Position numbers and translations under genes: made by a program. Positions 9,871 to 21,007 of a stretch of DNA of 64,000 bases are shown one piece after another. The notes under the pieces were generated by a model. It searched no databases. It had not been told where the DNA came from and worked only from the letters and a program-made list of their open reading frames with translations. Positions within the stretch are counted from its first letter, which is position 1. Each line of letters opens with the position of its first letter. This stretch comes from Thereva unica (taxonomy: Eukaryota > Arthropoda > Insecta > Diptera > Therevidae), in contig CATLJY010000036.1 of assembly GCA_949987705.1 (NCBI GenBank), forward strand, positions 124,001 to 188,000, read 5' to 3'.

Positions 9871-12704
9871 TAAAAGAAAGTAATTCTCCATATAACAGCC
9901 CTCTTTGGATTGTCCCGAAGAAAATGGACAATTCGGGTAAGAAAAAATGGAGAATAGTGGTGGATTATAGAAAATTAAACGGAGTGACAATCGACGATAA
10001 ATACCCGATCCCCAATATTGAAAATATTCTGGACAAACTTGGGAGAGCCCAATACTTTACAACCGTCGACCTGGCGAAAGGCTTCCATCAGATACTGGTC
10101 AACGAAAATGACACGAAAAAGACAGCCTTCTCCACGCCAAATGGTCATTATGAATTCGTGAGAATGCCATTTGGGCTTAAAAATGCCCCGGCAACTTTTC
10201 AACGCTTAATGAACTCAATCTTGAGAGATTTTATAAATAAAATCTGCGTGGTGTATATGGACGATATACTTATTTTTTCGACATCCCTTGAAGAGCACAT
10301 AGATAACATTAAAAAGATTTTCAATAGATTGGAGGCAGCAAACTTAAAAATACAGATAGAGAAGTGCAGTTTTTTATCAAAGGAAACCGAATATTTAGGA
10401 CATATCCTTACCCCCGAAGGAGTAAGACCCAACCCAAACAAGATTGAAACCATAACAAAATTACAACTACCAAAAACACAGAAGCAAATCAAATCGTTCC
10501 TGGGAATAACCGGCTTTTATAGAAAATTTGTGAAAGACTATGCAAAAGTAGCCCAGCCTTTAACCAAATATTTAAAAAAAAATATGAAAGTGAACATCGA
10601 AGATCCCAACTATATAAATGCATTCGAAAAATTGAAAAACTTAATCACTCAATCTCCGGTCCTGAAATATCCCGATTTTTCCAAAAAATTTAAGTTAATC
10701 ACTGATGCTAGCGCCTATGCAATTGGAGCTGTCTTGCAGCAAGACAGCCACCCAGTGTGCTATGCTAGCCGAACATTAAACCAACATGAAATTAACTATT
10801 CAACAACAGAAAAGGAGTTAGTCGCAATGGTTTGGGCAACAAACTATTTCCGACCTTATCTCTATGGAAAAAAATTTGACCTTCTCACAGATCACCAGCC
10901 TTTAAAATGGCTACATACAAAAACCAGCGGAAAAGATTCAAACCCCCGATTATATAGATGGATGCTTAAACTCGGTGAATACAACATTAATATAGATTAC
11001 ATCAAAAGAAGAGAAAATAAAGTCGCTGATTTTCTCAGTCGGATTAATACGGACAGGAACGAAATCAACCATAATGAAGAAGAAAGGGATAATTCAACGA
11101 ACAACTCAAATATTTCTATGCAAAACCATTCAGATTCGTCCGAGCAACAAACGATCCATTCTCAAGAAGAGGATCTCAATAATCATATCCCTATCTTGGA
11201 TACGGTAGTCAATCGCTTTAAAACACAATTAATACTTACAGACAACAAGGAAAAGGACGACGAAATAAAGAATGGAAATAGAAAAATCTACATTAATACA
11301 GAAGATATAAACAATAATTTGACGGACATCTTAAGAAGATATATCAAGCCAGGAAAAATTGGAATATTTACAGAATTAGATGATCATAAGTATAACCTAG
11401 TGCAGAACAAAATTATTGAATTATTTGATGGAAATTCCCCAATAAAACTTGTTCGATGTTCACATCATGCAAAAGACATGAAAGACGAAAATGAAACTTA
11501 TAAAGAAATACACCGATATCATAAAAATGAATCTGGGCATTCAGGGATCAATAATAATTCTGAAAGCCTTAAAAAATTAATATATTTTCCGAAATTAAAA
11601 ATCTTAGTACATAAATATATAAATAATTGTGACATTTGCAACAAAACCAAATATGATCGTAATCCTATTAAAGAAAAATTTAAATTAACGGAAACACCAA
11701 CGGACATAAAGCAGATTATCCACATGGATATATACACAAACTCGAAAAGTAATTTTTTAACATTTATTGATCGGTTTTCAAAATTCGCCACCGCTTATTA
11801 CCTCGAGGACAGAAATAATCAAACGATTATAGAAAAAATTAGACACTATAAATCGCAAAGAGGACACTTTTTAAAACTTATAACAGATAATGAATTCAAA
11901 AGTATTAACATAAAAGACTTTTTAAGAAATGAACGAATTGAGCTGCATTTGGTCAAACCAAATAATCATACAGGTAATGCAGATATCGAGAGATTGCATA
12001 ATACCTTGAGTGAAAAAATCAGGATTTTGGGAATGGAACAGAAGGAATTAAATATTAAAGAAAAAATAGCCAAAGCTATTGAGTGGTATAATAACAATCT
12101 TCATTCCACTATTAAGGAAAGGCCAATAAATGTTCTAGAAGGCAAATGCGATAAAAATTTTATACTACATAATTTAAGTAAAGAAAAAGAAAGATATATA
12201 AACAAAAGAAATTTAAAACGGGAAACTTACACCGAGAATCGGTCCCAAGGATATATAAAAAACTATAAAAGCGTTAGGCATAAGGAACAACCAAAATTTA
12301 TCAAACATAAACTAGAAAATATCCATTCAAAAAACATTAAACGTAAAAATAAATTTTCAGGTGAACTGATCCTCAAAATATTCCTGATGAGCATACTGAT
12401 GATAACAACCCAGGCCCATCTTGTAGTGCAGAAAATAGAAACTAATGCGGGATACACTGAAATAAAATTGGGAAAAGCTGAAGTCGTTGTAAATTACAAT
12501 ATAATCTTACATATAGTAAACCCTTCCGAAATTAAAAATATAATAGATCAATTAGAAACTAATTTACTACAAATAGAATTACATCAGATTAAGAAATCTA
12601 TACTTCAACATGAAATTAAAGCCCTTAAAACTAAGCTCAAACTACTGGTTCCACACCGCCATGAAAGAGGATTATTAAATTTTATAGGTACGATTCACAA
12701 ATGA
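9852..12704 (+). CDS. pol: Gypsy B pol (RT, RNase H, integrase) running into env
   Basis: This 950-aa frame holds RT with TTVDLAKGFHQI and active site VYMDDILIF, RNase H (LITDASAYAIGAVL, LLTDHQPLKWL), an integrase zinc-binding region (HRYHKNESGHSG, NCDICNKTK), and an integrase core from HMDIYTNSK and ITDNEFKS onward. A splice-acceptor-like TTTTCAG at about 12354-12360 is followed by a hydrophobic stretch, LKIFLMSILMITTQA, which looks like the env signal peptide. Pol thus runs into env without a stop. The errantivirus env is normally made from a spliced RNA. The frame ends at an in-frame TGA inside env. Confidence 0.9.
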   Translation: MLKNGIIKESNSPYNSPLWIVPKKMDNSGKKKWRIVVDYRKLNGVTIDDKYPIPNIENILDKLGRAQYFTTVDLAKGFHQILVNENDTKKTAFSTPNGHYEFVRMPFGLKNAPATFQRLMNSILRDFINKICVVYMDDILIFSTSLEEHIDNIKKIFNRLEAANLKIQIEKCSFLSKETEYLGHILTPEGVRPNPNKIETITKLQLPKTQKQIKSFLGITGFYRKFVKDYAKVAQPLTKYLKKNMKVNIEDPNYINAFEKLKNLITQSPVLKYPDFSKKFKLITDASAYAIGAVLQQDSHPVCYASRTLNQHEINYSTTEKELVAMVWATNYFRPYLYGKKFDLLTDHQPLKWLHTKTSGKDSNPRLYRWMLKLGEYNINIDYIKRRENKVADFLSRINTDRNEINHNEEERDNSTNNSNISMQNHSDSSEQQTIHSQEEDLNNHIPILDTVVNRFKTQLILTDNKEKDDEIKNGNRKIYINTEDINNNLTDILRRYIKPGKIGIFTELDDHKYNLVQNKIIELFDGNSPIKLVRCSHHAKDMKDENETYKEIHRYHKNESGHSGINNNSESLKKLIYFPKLKILVHKYINNCDICNKTKYDRNPIKEKFKLTETPTDIKQIIHMDIYTNSKSNFLTFIDRFSKFATAYYLEDRNNQTIIEKIRHYKSQRGHFLKLITDNEFKSINIKDFLRNERIELHLVKPNNHTGNADIERLHNTLSEKIRILGMEQKELNIKEKIAKAIEWYNNNLHSTIKERPINVLEGKCDKNFILHNLSKEKERYINKRNLKRETYTENRSQGYIKNYKSVRHKEQPKFIKHKLENIHSKNIKRKNKFSGELILKIFLMSILMITTQAHLVVQKIETNAGYTEIKLGKAEVVVNYNIILHIVNPSEIKNIIDQLETNLLQIELHQIKKSILQHEIKALKTKLKLLVPHRHERGLLNFIGTIHK

Positions 12705-13124
12705 TACGGCACAATGGATAATCAAGATAGAGAAGAAATAGAAAGTCATTTAAATATAATCGATACAAATAACCACAATATAATTAGCAATGTCAATCAA
12801 CAAATAAAAATAAATACTAACTTTAATCAAACTTTCATTAAACTGAAAAATATTATCGAAAAAGATAGAGAAGCTATAGCAGCAAACCTAAATCAAATTG
12901 CTTCAGACAATAGAAAAATATATACTCAAGTGACTTACATTGACTATGTACTTAAATTGAAAATTCTTTCTGACAACATAGAACACATCCAAGAAAATAT
13001 TGCGTCATCTAGGTTAGGTATATTGCACAGCAACATATTAACTAGCAAAGAAATAGAAGAATATAAGATAGATTTACAAAAATTTAGGAATATTAAATTG
13101 ACAAACCAATTAAAAATAAATTAA
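12361..13124 (+). pseudogene. env: Errantivirus env, N-terminal part, broken
   Basis: The reading frame carries a signal-peptide-like start, a basic RHER cleavage-like site and a conserved fusion-peptide-like stretch GLLNFIG. An in-frame TGA (about 12702-12704) then interrupts it, and the same frame resumes to 13124. The end comes from the LTR of element D, which is inserted after codons for FRNIKL. The type matches the baculovirus-F-like Env of errantiviruses, a membrane fusion protein. The copy is non-functional through both the stop and the insertion. Confidence 0.85.
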
Positions 13125-13431
13125 AATAAAGAAATTACCTTTTTTCATATCCTACTCGCAATGTCTAAACAAAACAAACTGGATGTGTCAAAATAATGAC
13201 ATGCGAGTAAGTATTAAAATATGGAAAGCGTCAAAGCGTCAATATCGTAATTTAGTACATACGATATATATATGGAAAGCGAAAACGTAGGAAAGCATCA
13301 TTAAGAATTACGCTCTAGTTTTGAGCAATTTTACCCCCACCTAGCCTCGATATCCAGCAACAAGAATTTGGCGAAGGATACGAGGCTCGGAGGCAGATAT
13401 CAAAAATTTAATCTTCTCTGGACATCCGCCG
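13100..13431 (+). repeat. 5' LTR of element D, first part
   Basis: It matches 24517-25267 once the MITE there is removed. It continues after element C at 19490. The first 16 bases of the 3' LTR (24501-24516) have no counterpart here. Confidence 0.88.
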
Positions 13432-14674
13432 TGTCGCGTCTCCAAAGACGCGAAAATCTGAAAAAGTTAAAAACAACAACAACAACAACATGAAAATAAA
13501 AACAATCAAAATTACACCGCAAAAAAGAACTTTATTTTCGAAAAAAAACACAAAATTAGACACTTAAAATACACTAAAAAATATGAACCTGCAAATAAAA
13601 TCATTAGTAATAATAAAGTAAATCAAATAATTACCTTGAAAATTCCACCGCCGCAAAATCGCAAAACCCCGTCGGCAAATCTACAAGAAAGCAAAATTAA
13701 TCAACAGAAAAAACAAGATCCACAAAATACTTACCCGCCAACACTGACGTCCAAAACTCCGCCTCCCAAAATTCCCACCATCATAAATCATCTGAAAATA
13801 CATAAATGTGGATAAATTAATAATAGAAAATATATCAGCGAAAACTATGTATACTTACCCACAATAATACTTCAATTTGACAGAAGAAGAAGAGAAAGAG
13901 ACGATCAGCTGTTTGAGTGGCTCCATGAACCAAATTGTATACTTCGAAATTCGAAATTCAAGGTTCCCCACCAATTTCAGGGCAAAATAAATATCGGCGC
14001 ACAGTCCGCGTCAAACTCAGATCATTTTTGGTCTTTAAGTGCGCTGAAGCTTAAAGACTTCTAGGAAAAATTGAGCTTGAAGTTTTTCCTATCGAAACAG
14101 TGATCTCACCCAACCCAAAAGGAGATCGAGTTGAACTCTCCTTAATATATACAAGGATCTATTGACGCGACAAGTCAATATCCACGAAAACTGCGTTGAA
14201 GGTTTTCGCCCATACCCCATACGAGATCCGCTAACGAGACTGAGTTAGCATCTCGGACCCACAGAGGTCTCTAATCAAAGCATTATCATTACAGAGTAAA
14301 GGCAGAAACTGTCACCCAGAAACCCAGCGGAAGGCATCCACGACGAAAAAGCTCCACTGTGCACGTTATTTGATGCAAGGCGTACGAATTAAAGTCCCAG
14401 AGTGATTATTCATTAGAATTTTATTAAAGATTGAATTTTAGAGTCATTTTAGTAGAGATTGAATTGTTAGTCATTTTTGAATTTGAGAGTTATTGCATTA
14501 AAGATTGAATTTGGTTACAGAGTAAAGATTTATTGAAGTAAACATTAAAAATTGTTACATATTTTCGAAGTTTTGAATTAAATTTGTTAAGCTGAAACAA
14601 CTACACTTTTATTTGAATCACACCCTACCGGCACCCCCCTCATTTAGTCAGGATTAAATTGCTAATTCTGAACA
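13432..14674 (+). repeat. 5' LTR of element C
   Basis: 1243 bp, matching 18262-19489 with a few small indels and substitutions. It opens with a palindrome-like CGCGTCTCCAAAGACGCG and holds a (CAA)n run near 13475. Confidence 0.95.
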
Positions 14675-14675
14675 T

Positions 14676-14693
14676 TGGTCCTTCGAGCCGGAT
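14676..14693 (+). other. Primer binding site of element C
   Basis: TGGTCCTTCGAGCCGGAT lies one base after the LTR. The same site occurs in D and F, and a one-base variant in E, so it is the common Pao primer site here. The priming tRNA was not determined. Confidence 0.85.
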
Positions 14694-14729
14694 AGTGATT
14701 CAAACAAAGTAAAGGTTACATAAATCAGC

Positions 14730-17700
14730 ATGGATGCCCTAATCGCGCAACAACACGAAGTTCGAGATAGACTCGAAAGGTCTTACCGAAATTATCTAAA
14801 AGATGGTCCATCCAGGAAAACGGAGCAGTATTTTCGAAAGAAACTCAAGGTACTCGACGACGACTGGGCAGAATTTAAGAATAATCATCGGCAGATCACA
14901 TCAATAAAAACGAAAAAGGATGAAAATGAACATCTGTATTTTAAGGAAGATTGGTATATCGACACCGAACAAGCGTACATCGACATGTCCTCCAAAATCG
15001 AGGAAGATTATCACAAAACTCTTCCAGTCGCAGATCCAGCCGCAAGAGCCGAGCAGTCATTCACAGAACTAAACAGCAGCCACATCTCCCATCACAACAA
15101 TGATGTAAAACTTCCGCGAATTTCAATCCCGACATTCGCCGGAGACTATGCATCATGGCCATCATTCTTCGATCTCTTCTCCAGCCTCGTCCACAATAAG
15201 GCATCACTCTCAGGAGCCCAAAAATTACAATACCTCAAAGCGCATTTATCCGGAGAAGCATTGAGACTTATCAGCAATACGTTAATAAGCGACGCTAATT
15301 ATGAACCAGCATGGAAGCTGCTCATCGAGAACTACGACAATAAACGAGCATTACTCAAAACTCAACTCGATATGCTACTCAATCAACCCAAACTAACTAG
15401 AGAAACTGCGCATGGAATCAAAGAGTTAAAAACAAGGACTCACGAATGCCTCACCGCCATAGAGAATCTGGAGATCTCCACTAAGAATTGGGATCCCATT
15501 CTCATACACGTACTCGTCCAGAAGCTACCCGCAGAAACGCACGAATTATGGGAGCAATCCCAAAGCAACAAATCAAACCGATCAATACCCACTTGGTCAG
15601 AATTACGCGAATTTCTAGAGACTCGGTTTAGAACTCTAGAAGCCATTAGTAACCCGGTCAACAGCAAAAATGATCGCTACGAAACTCAGCCAAAGGATCA
15701 TTCAAAGCGAAGAACACAAGCATTTCACGTAACAAGTCATATCGCGTGTAACATATGTAAAGGTCCGCACGTCATCAGAAAATGCCCAAAGTATTCACAA
15801 CTAAACATAAACGAACGATATAAACTAGCTAAGTCCAAGGATCTTTGCATCAACTGCCTAGGATCAAGCCACCGTGTGTCCCAATGTCCTAGCAACAACC
15901 GATGTTTTCAATGTGGAGGAATGCACCATACTTCCCTCCATAGGACTCAACAGGAGAGTCAACCCAGTAGCAACAAGGATACGTCAATTATCGAAACCCC
16001 GATCTCCCAGGCCAGCACACATCTGTCCCAGGCATATCCACATGAAAACCAACAGGTTCTACTAGCTACAGCCCTGGTCACGGTAATATCACCGACAGGT
16101 CGACGACAGGTATGCAGAGCATTGATCGACCCAGGGTCTCAATCTACATTTGTGCGAGAGTCAGTTGTCCAAAATCTACGACTTAAGCGAGAATCCACAC
16201 AAACTTCAATAACCGTACTTGGAAGCATGCCAGCCGGAGAAATGACGAATAAGGTCACGCTACAGCTACAGTCAAGAACTCAGCCACCCAAAGCCATCCA
16301 AGCACAGGCCTTCGTCCTCACCGAAATCACTCAGCCTCAACCAAACAGGGAATGCTCAAGCAGAAACTGGACATACCTGGAAGGACTCCAATTAGCAGAT
16401 CCAACCTTCCACCAGCCAGGCCATATAGACATCCTCTTGGGAGCAGACGTATATTCGGATATCATCATGGACGGCCTGAGAAAAGGCCCAGATGGAACAA
16501 CAGTAAGCCAAAACACAATATTTGGCTGGATCATCTCGGGAAACACAAATTCAGACACCACACTGGGACAACGCAAGAACATAACCAACTTGCATGTGCA
16601 CACCAGCCCCACAGACACCAGCATGTTAAACGATTATTCATCTTTAACAAAACTACTTCGGGTCACAGCGTATTGCCGCCGATGGCTGGAATTACTCAAA
16701 CCAAAATCGCACAGATCAAAAACTACATACTTAACAGCAAGCGAAATTCAAAAGGCTTTAACACATTGGATAAGAGTCACACAGGAAATGGAATTTAAAG
16801 ACGAAATCCTGATGCTGAAATCCAACCAAGCCATATCCAACAAAAGCAGACTTTTGAGGCTAACCCCATTCCTAAACCAAGAAGGAATCCTGAGAGTAGG
16901 AGGTCGTCTCCAGAACGCAGACATACCATTCACGACACGCCATCCCATTATTCTACCAGAAAAGGCAACACTAACCAAGTTAATCATAGACGATACTCAT
17001 AAAGCCACAATGCATGGCGGAACTCAATTAATGCTCAACACTCTCAGACAAAAGTATTGGATCATCCACGCAAGAAATGCTGTCAGATCGCACAATCATA
17101 AATGCATGCCATGCTTTCGACAACTTGCAGCAGGACGAACTCAACTCATGGGCAATCTTCCGGCGGTCCGAATCCGCCCTGCTAGACCTTTTACGCACAC
17201 TGGCGTCGACTATTGTGGTCCATTCAATCTACGACTATCCAAAACACGCGGAGCCAGAACACAAAAGGGATACATCTCGCTTTTCATCTGCATGGTTACC
17301 AAAGCCATACACCTAGAAGTCGTCACGGATGCATCAACGGAAGGTTTCCTCACCACATTTCGACGGTTCACTGCAAGACGAGGATTGTGCTCAGATATCT
17401 ACAGTGACTGCGGATCCAACTTCGTGGGAGCAAACAACCTGCTCACGCGATACAAAATTACAGCCAATAAAACATTGGAAGCAAAATTAGCCGAAGCTAT
17501 GGAAAACCAGGGAACCAAATGGCATTTCATTCCACCAGCCTCACCCCATTTTGGAGGCCTTTGGGAAAGCGGAGTGAAATCAGTCAAATACCACCTGAAA
17601 CGAACCATAGGAGAAGCATCCCTAACATATGAAGAGTTCAGCACACTCACCACGCAGATTGAAGCCGCACTAAATTCCAGGCCAATCACAGAATTATCTC

Positions 17701-18107
17701 AGGACCCAGAAGATACATCAGCCCTCACCCCGGGACATTTCTTGATAGGACGACCATTACTGACGCCGCCAGAACCGAGTCTCCTTGACAAAAACATCAA
17801 ACATCTGCGCCGGCATCAATACATACAGCGCCTCTATCAGAACTTTTGGGATCGATGGAGCACTGAGTACCTCAGTCATCTTCAACAGCGACCCAAATGG
17901 CTCAAGAAAACACCCGACATCAAAATCAACGATCTAGTACTCGTTAAAGACGAAAGGTTACCACCTTCCCAATGGCTATTAGGAAGAATACTAGATACCC
18001 ATCCTGGGAATGACAAATTAATTCGAGTAGTTACATTGCGCACGCGACAAAACATCATTAAAAGACCAATTAATAAAATATGCCCACTACCATCAAATTC
18101 AGAATAA
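14730..18107 (+). CDS. BEL/Pao gag-protease-integrase fusion lacking RT (element C)
   Basis: This 1125-aa frame starts at an ATG just after the primer site and carries complete gag, zinc knuckles (CINCLGSSHRVSQC, CFQCGGMHHTSLH) and protease (ALIDPGSQSTF). It then passes near 16625 straight from the protease-linker region into LNDYSSLTKLLRVTAYC, which precedes integrase in E. About 620 residues of RT and RNase H are therefore missing without loss of frame. Integrase keeps DYCG, SDCGSNFVGA and GGLWESGVKS, so the DDE residues look intact. It could be packaged and integrated only with RT supplied by another element. Confidence 0.92.
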   Translation: MDALIAQQHEVRDRLERSYRNYLKDGPSRKTEQYFRKKLKVLDDDWAEFKNNHRQITSIKTKKDENEHLYFKEDWYIDTEQAYIDMSSKIEEDYHKTLPVADPAARAEQSFTELNSSHISHHNNDVKLPRISIPTFAGDYASWPSFFDLFSSLVHNKASLSGAQKLQYLKAHLSGEALRLISNTLISDANYEPAWKLLIENYDNKRALLKTQLDMLLNQPKLTRETAHGIKELKTRTHECLTAIENLEISTKNWDPILIHVLVQKLPAETHELWEQSQSNKSNRSIPTWSELREFLETRFRTLEAISNPVNSKNDRYETQPKDHSKRRTQAFHVTSHIACNICKGPHVIRKCPKYSQLNINERYKLAKSKDLCINCLGSSHRVSQCPSNNRCFQCGGMHHTSLHRTQQESQPSSNKDTSIIETPISQASTHLSQAYPHENQQVLLATALVTVISPTGRRQVCRALIDPGSQSTFVRESVVQNLRLKRESTQTSITVLGSMPAGEMTNKVTLQLQSRTQPPKAIQAQAFVLTEITQPQPNRECSSRNWTYLEGLQLADPTFHQPGHIDILLGADVYSDIIMDGLRKGPDGTTVSQNTIFGWIISGNTNSDTTLGQRKNITNLHVHTSPTDTSMLNDYSSLTKLLRVTAYCRRWLELLKPKSHRSKTTYLTASEIQKALTHWIRVTQEMEFKDEILMLKSNQAISNKSRLLRLTPFLNQEGILRVGGRLQNADIPFTTRHPIILPEKATLTKLIIDDTHKATMHGGTQLMLNTLRQKYWIIHARNAVRSHNHKCMPCFRQLAAGRTQLMGNLPAVRIRPARPFTHTGVDYCGPFNLRLSKTRGARTQKGYISLFICMVTKAIHLEVVTDASTEGFLTTFRRFTARRGLCSDIYSDCGSNFVGANNLLTRYKITANKTLEAKLAEAMENQGTKWHFIPPASPHFGGLWESGVKSVKYHLKRTIGEASLTYEEFSTLTTQIEAALNSRPITELSQDPEDTSALTPGHFLIGRPLLTPPEPSLLDKNIKHLRRHQYIQRLYQNFWDRWSTEYLSHLQQRPKWLKKTPDIKINDLVLVKDERLPPSQWLLGRILDTHPGNDKLIRVVTLRTRQNIIKRPINKICPLPSNSE

Positions 18108-18261
18108 AATCAACCAAGTAATGAAGGCACTTCCGCCAAGCAACTATCACAGACCCCAATAAAAAAGCCCAGTAAAAATGAAGTGTTCTTATTTAAAAAA
18201 CCTCAAGTACTTCACAATCTCACCTTAAATTTGAAGCTAAGCGCTTCAAGGCGGGGGAGAA

Positions 18262-19489
18262 TGTCGCGTCTCCAAAGACGCGAAAATCTGAAAAAAGTTA
18301 AAAACAACAACAACAACAACATGAAAATAAAATCAATCAAAATTACACCGCAAAAAAGAACTTTATTTTCGAAAAAAACACAAAATTAGACACTTAAAAT
18401 ACACTAAAAAATATGAACCTGCAAATAAAATCATTAGTAATAATAAAGTAAATCAAATAATTACCTTGAAAATTCCACCGCCGCAAAATCCCGTCGGCAA
18501 ATCTACAAGAAAGCAAAATTAATCAACAGAAAAAACAAGATCCACAAAATACTTACCCGCCAACACTGACGTCCAAAACTCCGCCTCCCAAAATTCCCAC
18601 CATCATAAATCATCTGAAAATACATAAATGTGGATAAATTAATAATAGAAAATATATCAGCGAAAACTATGTATACTTACCCACAATAATACTTCAATTT
18701 GACAGAAGAAGAAGAGAAAGAGACGATCAGCTGTTTGAGTGGCTCCATGAACCAAATTATATACTTCGAAATTCGAAATTCAAGGTTCCCCACCAATTTC
18801 AGGGCAAAATAAATATCGGCGCACAGTCCGCGTCAAACTCAGATCATTTTTGGTCTTTAAGTGCGCTGAAGCTTAAAGACTTCTAGGAAAAATTGAGCTT
18901 GAAGTTTTTCCTATCGAAACAGTGATCTCACCCAACCCAAAAGGAGATCGAGTTGAACTCTCCTTAATATATACAAGGATCTATTGACGCGACAAGTCAA
19001 TATCCACGAAAACTGCGTTGAAGATTTTCGCCCATACCCCATACGAGATCCGCTAACGAGACTGAGTTAGCATCTCGGACCCACAGAGGTCTCTAATCAA
19101 AGCATTATCATTACAGAGTAAAGGCAGCACCCAGAAACCCAGCGGAAGGCATCCACGACGAAAAAGCTCCACTGTGCACGTTATTTGATGCAAGGCGTAC
19201 GAATTAAAGTCCCAGAGTGATTATTCATTAGAATTTTATTAAAGATTGAATTTTAGAGTCATTTTAGTAGAGATTGAATTGTTAGTCATTTTTGAATTTG
19301 AGAGTTATTGCATTAAAGATTGAATTTGGTTACAGAGTAAAGATTTATTGAAGTAAACATTAAAAATTGTTACATATTTTCGAAGTTTTGAATTAAATTT
19401 GTTAAGCTGAAACAACTACACTTTTATTTGAATCACACCCTACCGGCACCCCCCTCATTTAGTCAGGATTAAATTGCTAATTCTGAACA
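18262..19489 (+). repeat. 3' LTR of element C
   Basis: 1228 bp, preceded by purine tract GGCGGGGGAGAA. It differs from the 5' LTR by small deletions, such as one near 18490 and one near 19125. Confidence 0.95.
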
Positions 19490-20895
19490 CGCCGAGAAGG
19501 TTCATATCTGGAATTATTCCGATATATTTAGATAGGGCTTAGATAATTGGTGGGCTTTTAGCCGCTGATTGCTGTGATAGGATTATTTAGCGAAAGTGTT
19601 GTTTTGCAGGCAGATTAAAAAGAAAAAAAAAATATAATTAATGTTGATTGGTAAATTAACCCAACATAGTGACTATATATATAGATATATATTGTTATAT
19701 ATATATACATATTACTATTTGAAAATTTAATATATATTATTATATATATTAAATATCACAAGAATAATTTTCATTTTCTTGTGGCGGCTTAGTTATTTTT
19801 CTTAAGGCTCTAACACAGGGCTGAATAGCGGTAGGCTAATTCAGCCACGGCACATAGCAAATAAAAGATTAAAGCAGAGTTACTTGCGGTAACTTGTGAA
19901 AAATCTTTGCAGGCAATTTAAGTTCTCTGGTTGGAATTATTCCGCCAGGTATCGGAGTTATTAAATTCGATTTGATAACAATTCCATTCTAGCAACTTTG
20001 TGGTATACAAGTTGCACAGAAAGCACCAGAATATTCATCTGGATATAAATTGTTATAAACAATTCGGCGCAGTAAATTTACTCCATTATCTAGCAACTTT
20101 GTGGTATACAAGTTGCACAGAAAGCACCAGAATATTCATCTGGATATAAATTGTTATAAACAATTCAGCGCAGTAAATTTACTCCATTATCTAGCAATTT
20201 TGTAATATACAAGTTGCATAGAGGGCATCAGAATATTTTTTCTGATTTATAAATTGTTGTAAACAATTCGGCGAAGTAAATTTACTCCATTTATCACAAC
20301 TTTGTTGTATACAAATTGTGTAGAGCACCAGTATATTCATCTGGTTATAATTTGATAACACAATTAGCGAGTTCATTACAGACAAGTTTGAACCAGGATC
20401 TTCCTCCGGTTTACACCTGTTTTAGGCGATTTCACATGAGCTTGTATAGGACAAGAGCCATACAAGACTCATTTAGCAAAGTTAAATTTCAATGGTTTGG
20501 GATATCCAACCATATTTAAATAATAATAAAATTTACAATTTTATTTAAAGATTAGTAGGAATGCTTCTCCTGAAGCACCCCCCCGAGGTTGGATACACAG
20601 CGGATTTACCTGATTGAGGCAGTACTTCAAGGAATATTTGGAGAAGACCAGCTGTTTTTTATTCAAATTTTTATTTTAAAGCAAAGAAGTCGAGTAACGT
20701 AGAGTTAATTTTAAGCATAGATTTAATTAGATTTTATAATTTATAGGAGAAATATATTTGTATCAAACGGACCTTAGACTCTTTTATTTAGAGCAGCCGG
20801 CACCTATCCTACATTCCAGCTATTTTTTAATTATTACGACGATCACCTCCTAACACCTGGTCTTTGACCGGTATTAAGAAAATGACGCCGTAACA
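19490..20895 (+). repeat. 5' LTR of element D, second part
   Basis: It resumes the LTR after element C and ends GTAACA at 20895, matching 25262-26668. It contains about 3.5 copies of a roughly 110-bp unit (20001-20330) with GTATACAAGTTGCACAGAAA and CAATTCGGCGCAGTAAATTT, and an AT-rich palindromic stretch near 19670-19755. Confidence 0.92.
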
Positions 20896-20896
20896 T

Positions 20897-20914
20897 TGGT
20901 CCTTCGAGCCGGAT
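20897..20914 (+). other. Primer binding site of element D
   Basis: TGGTCCTTCGAGCCGGAT directly follows the LTR end, as in element C. Confidence 0.85.
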
Positions 20915-21007
20915 AGGTAGCAGTGATACAAATATATTTCTTGTTTTCTTCTCGAGTAGTCATTACGCGATCCAAATATTCCTTCTTATAATTAACCCAG
21001 GGTTTCC

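Larger units (their letters stand above)
13432..19489 (+). mobile_element. BEL/Pao element C, inserted in D's 5' LTR, RT deleted
   Basis: LTRs begin TGTCGCGTC and end GAACA, with a 5-bp duplication CGCCG on both sides (13427-13431 and 19490-19494). D's 3' LTR preserves the empty site near 25260. The polyprotein lacks RT and RNase H, so the copy is non-autonomous. Confidence 0.95.
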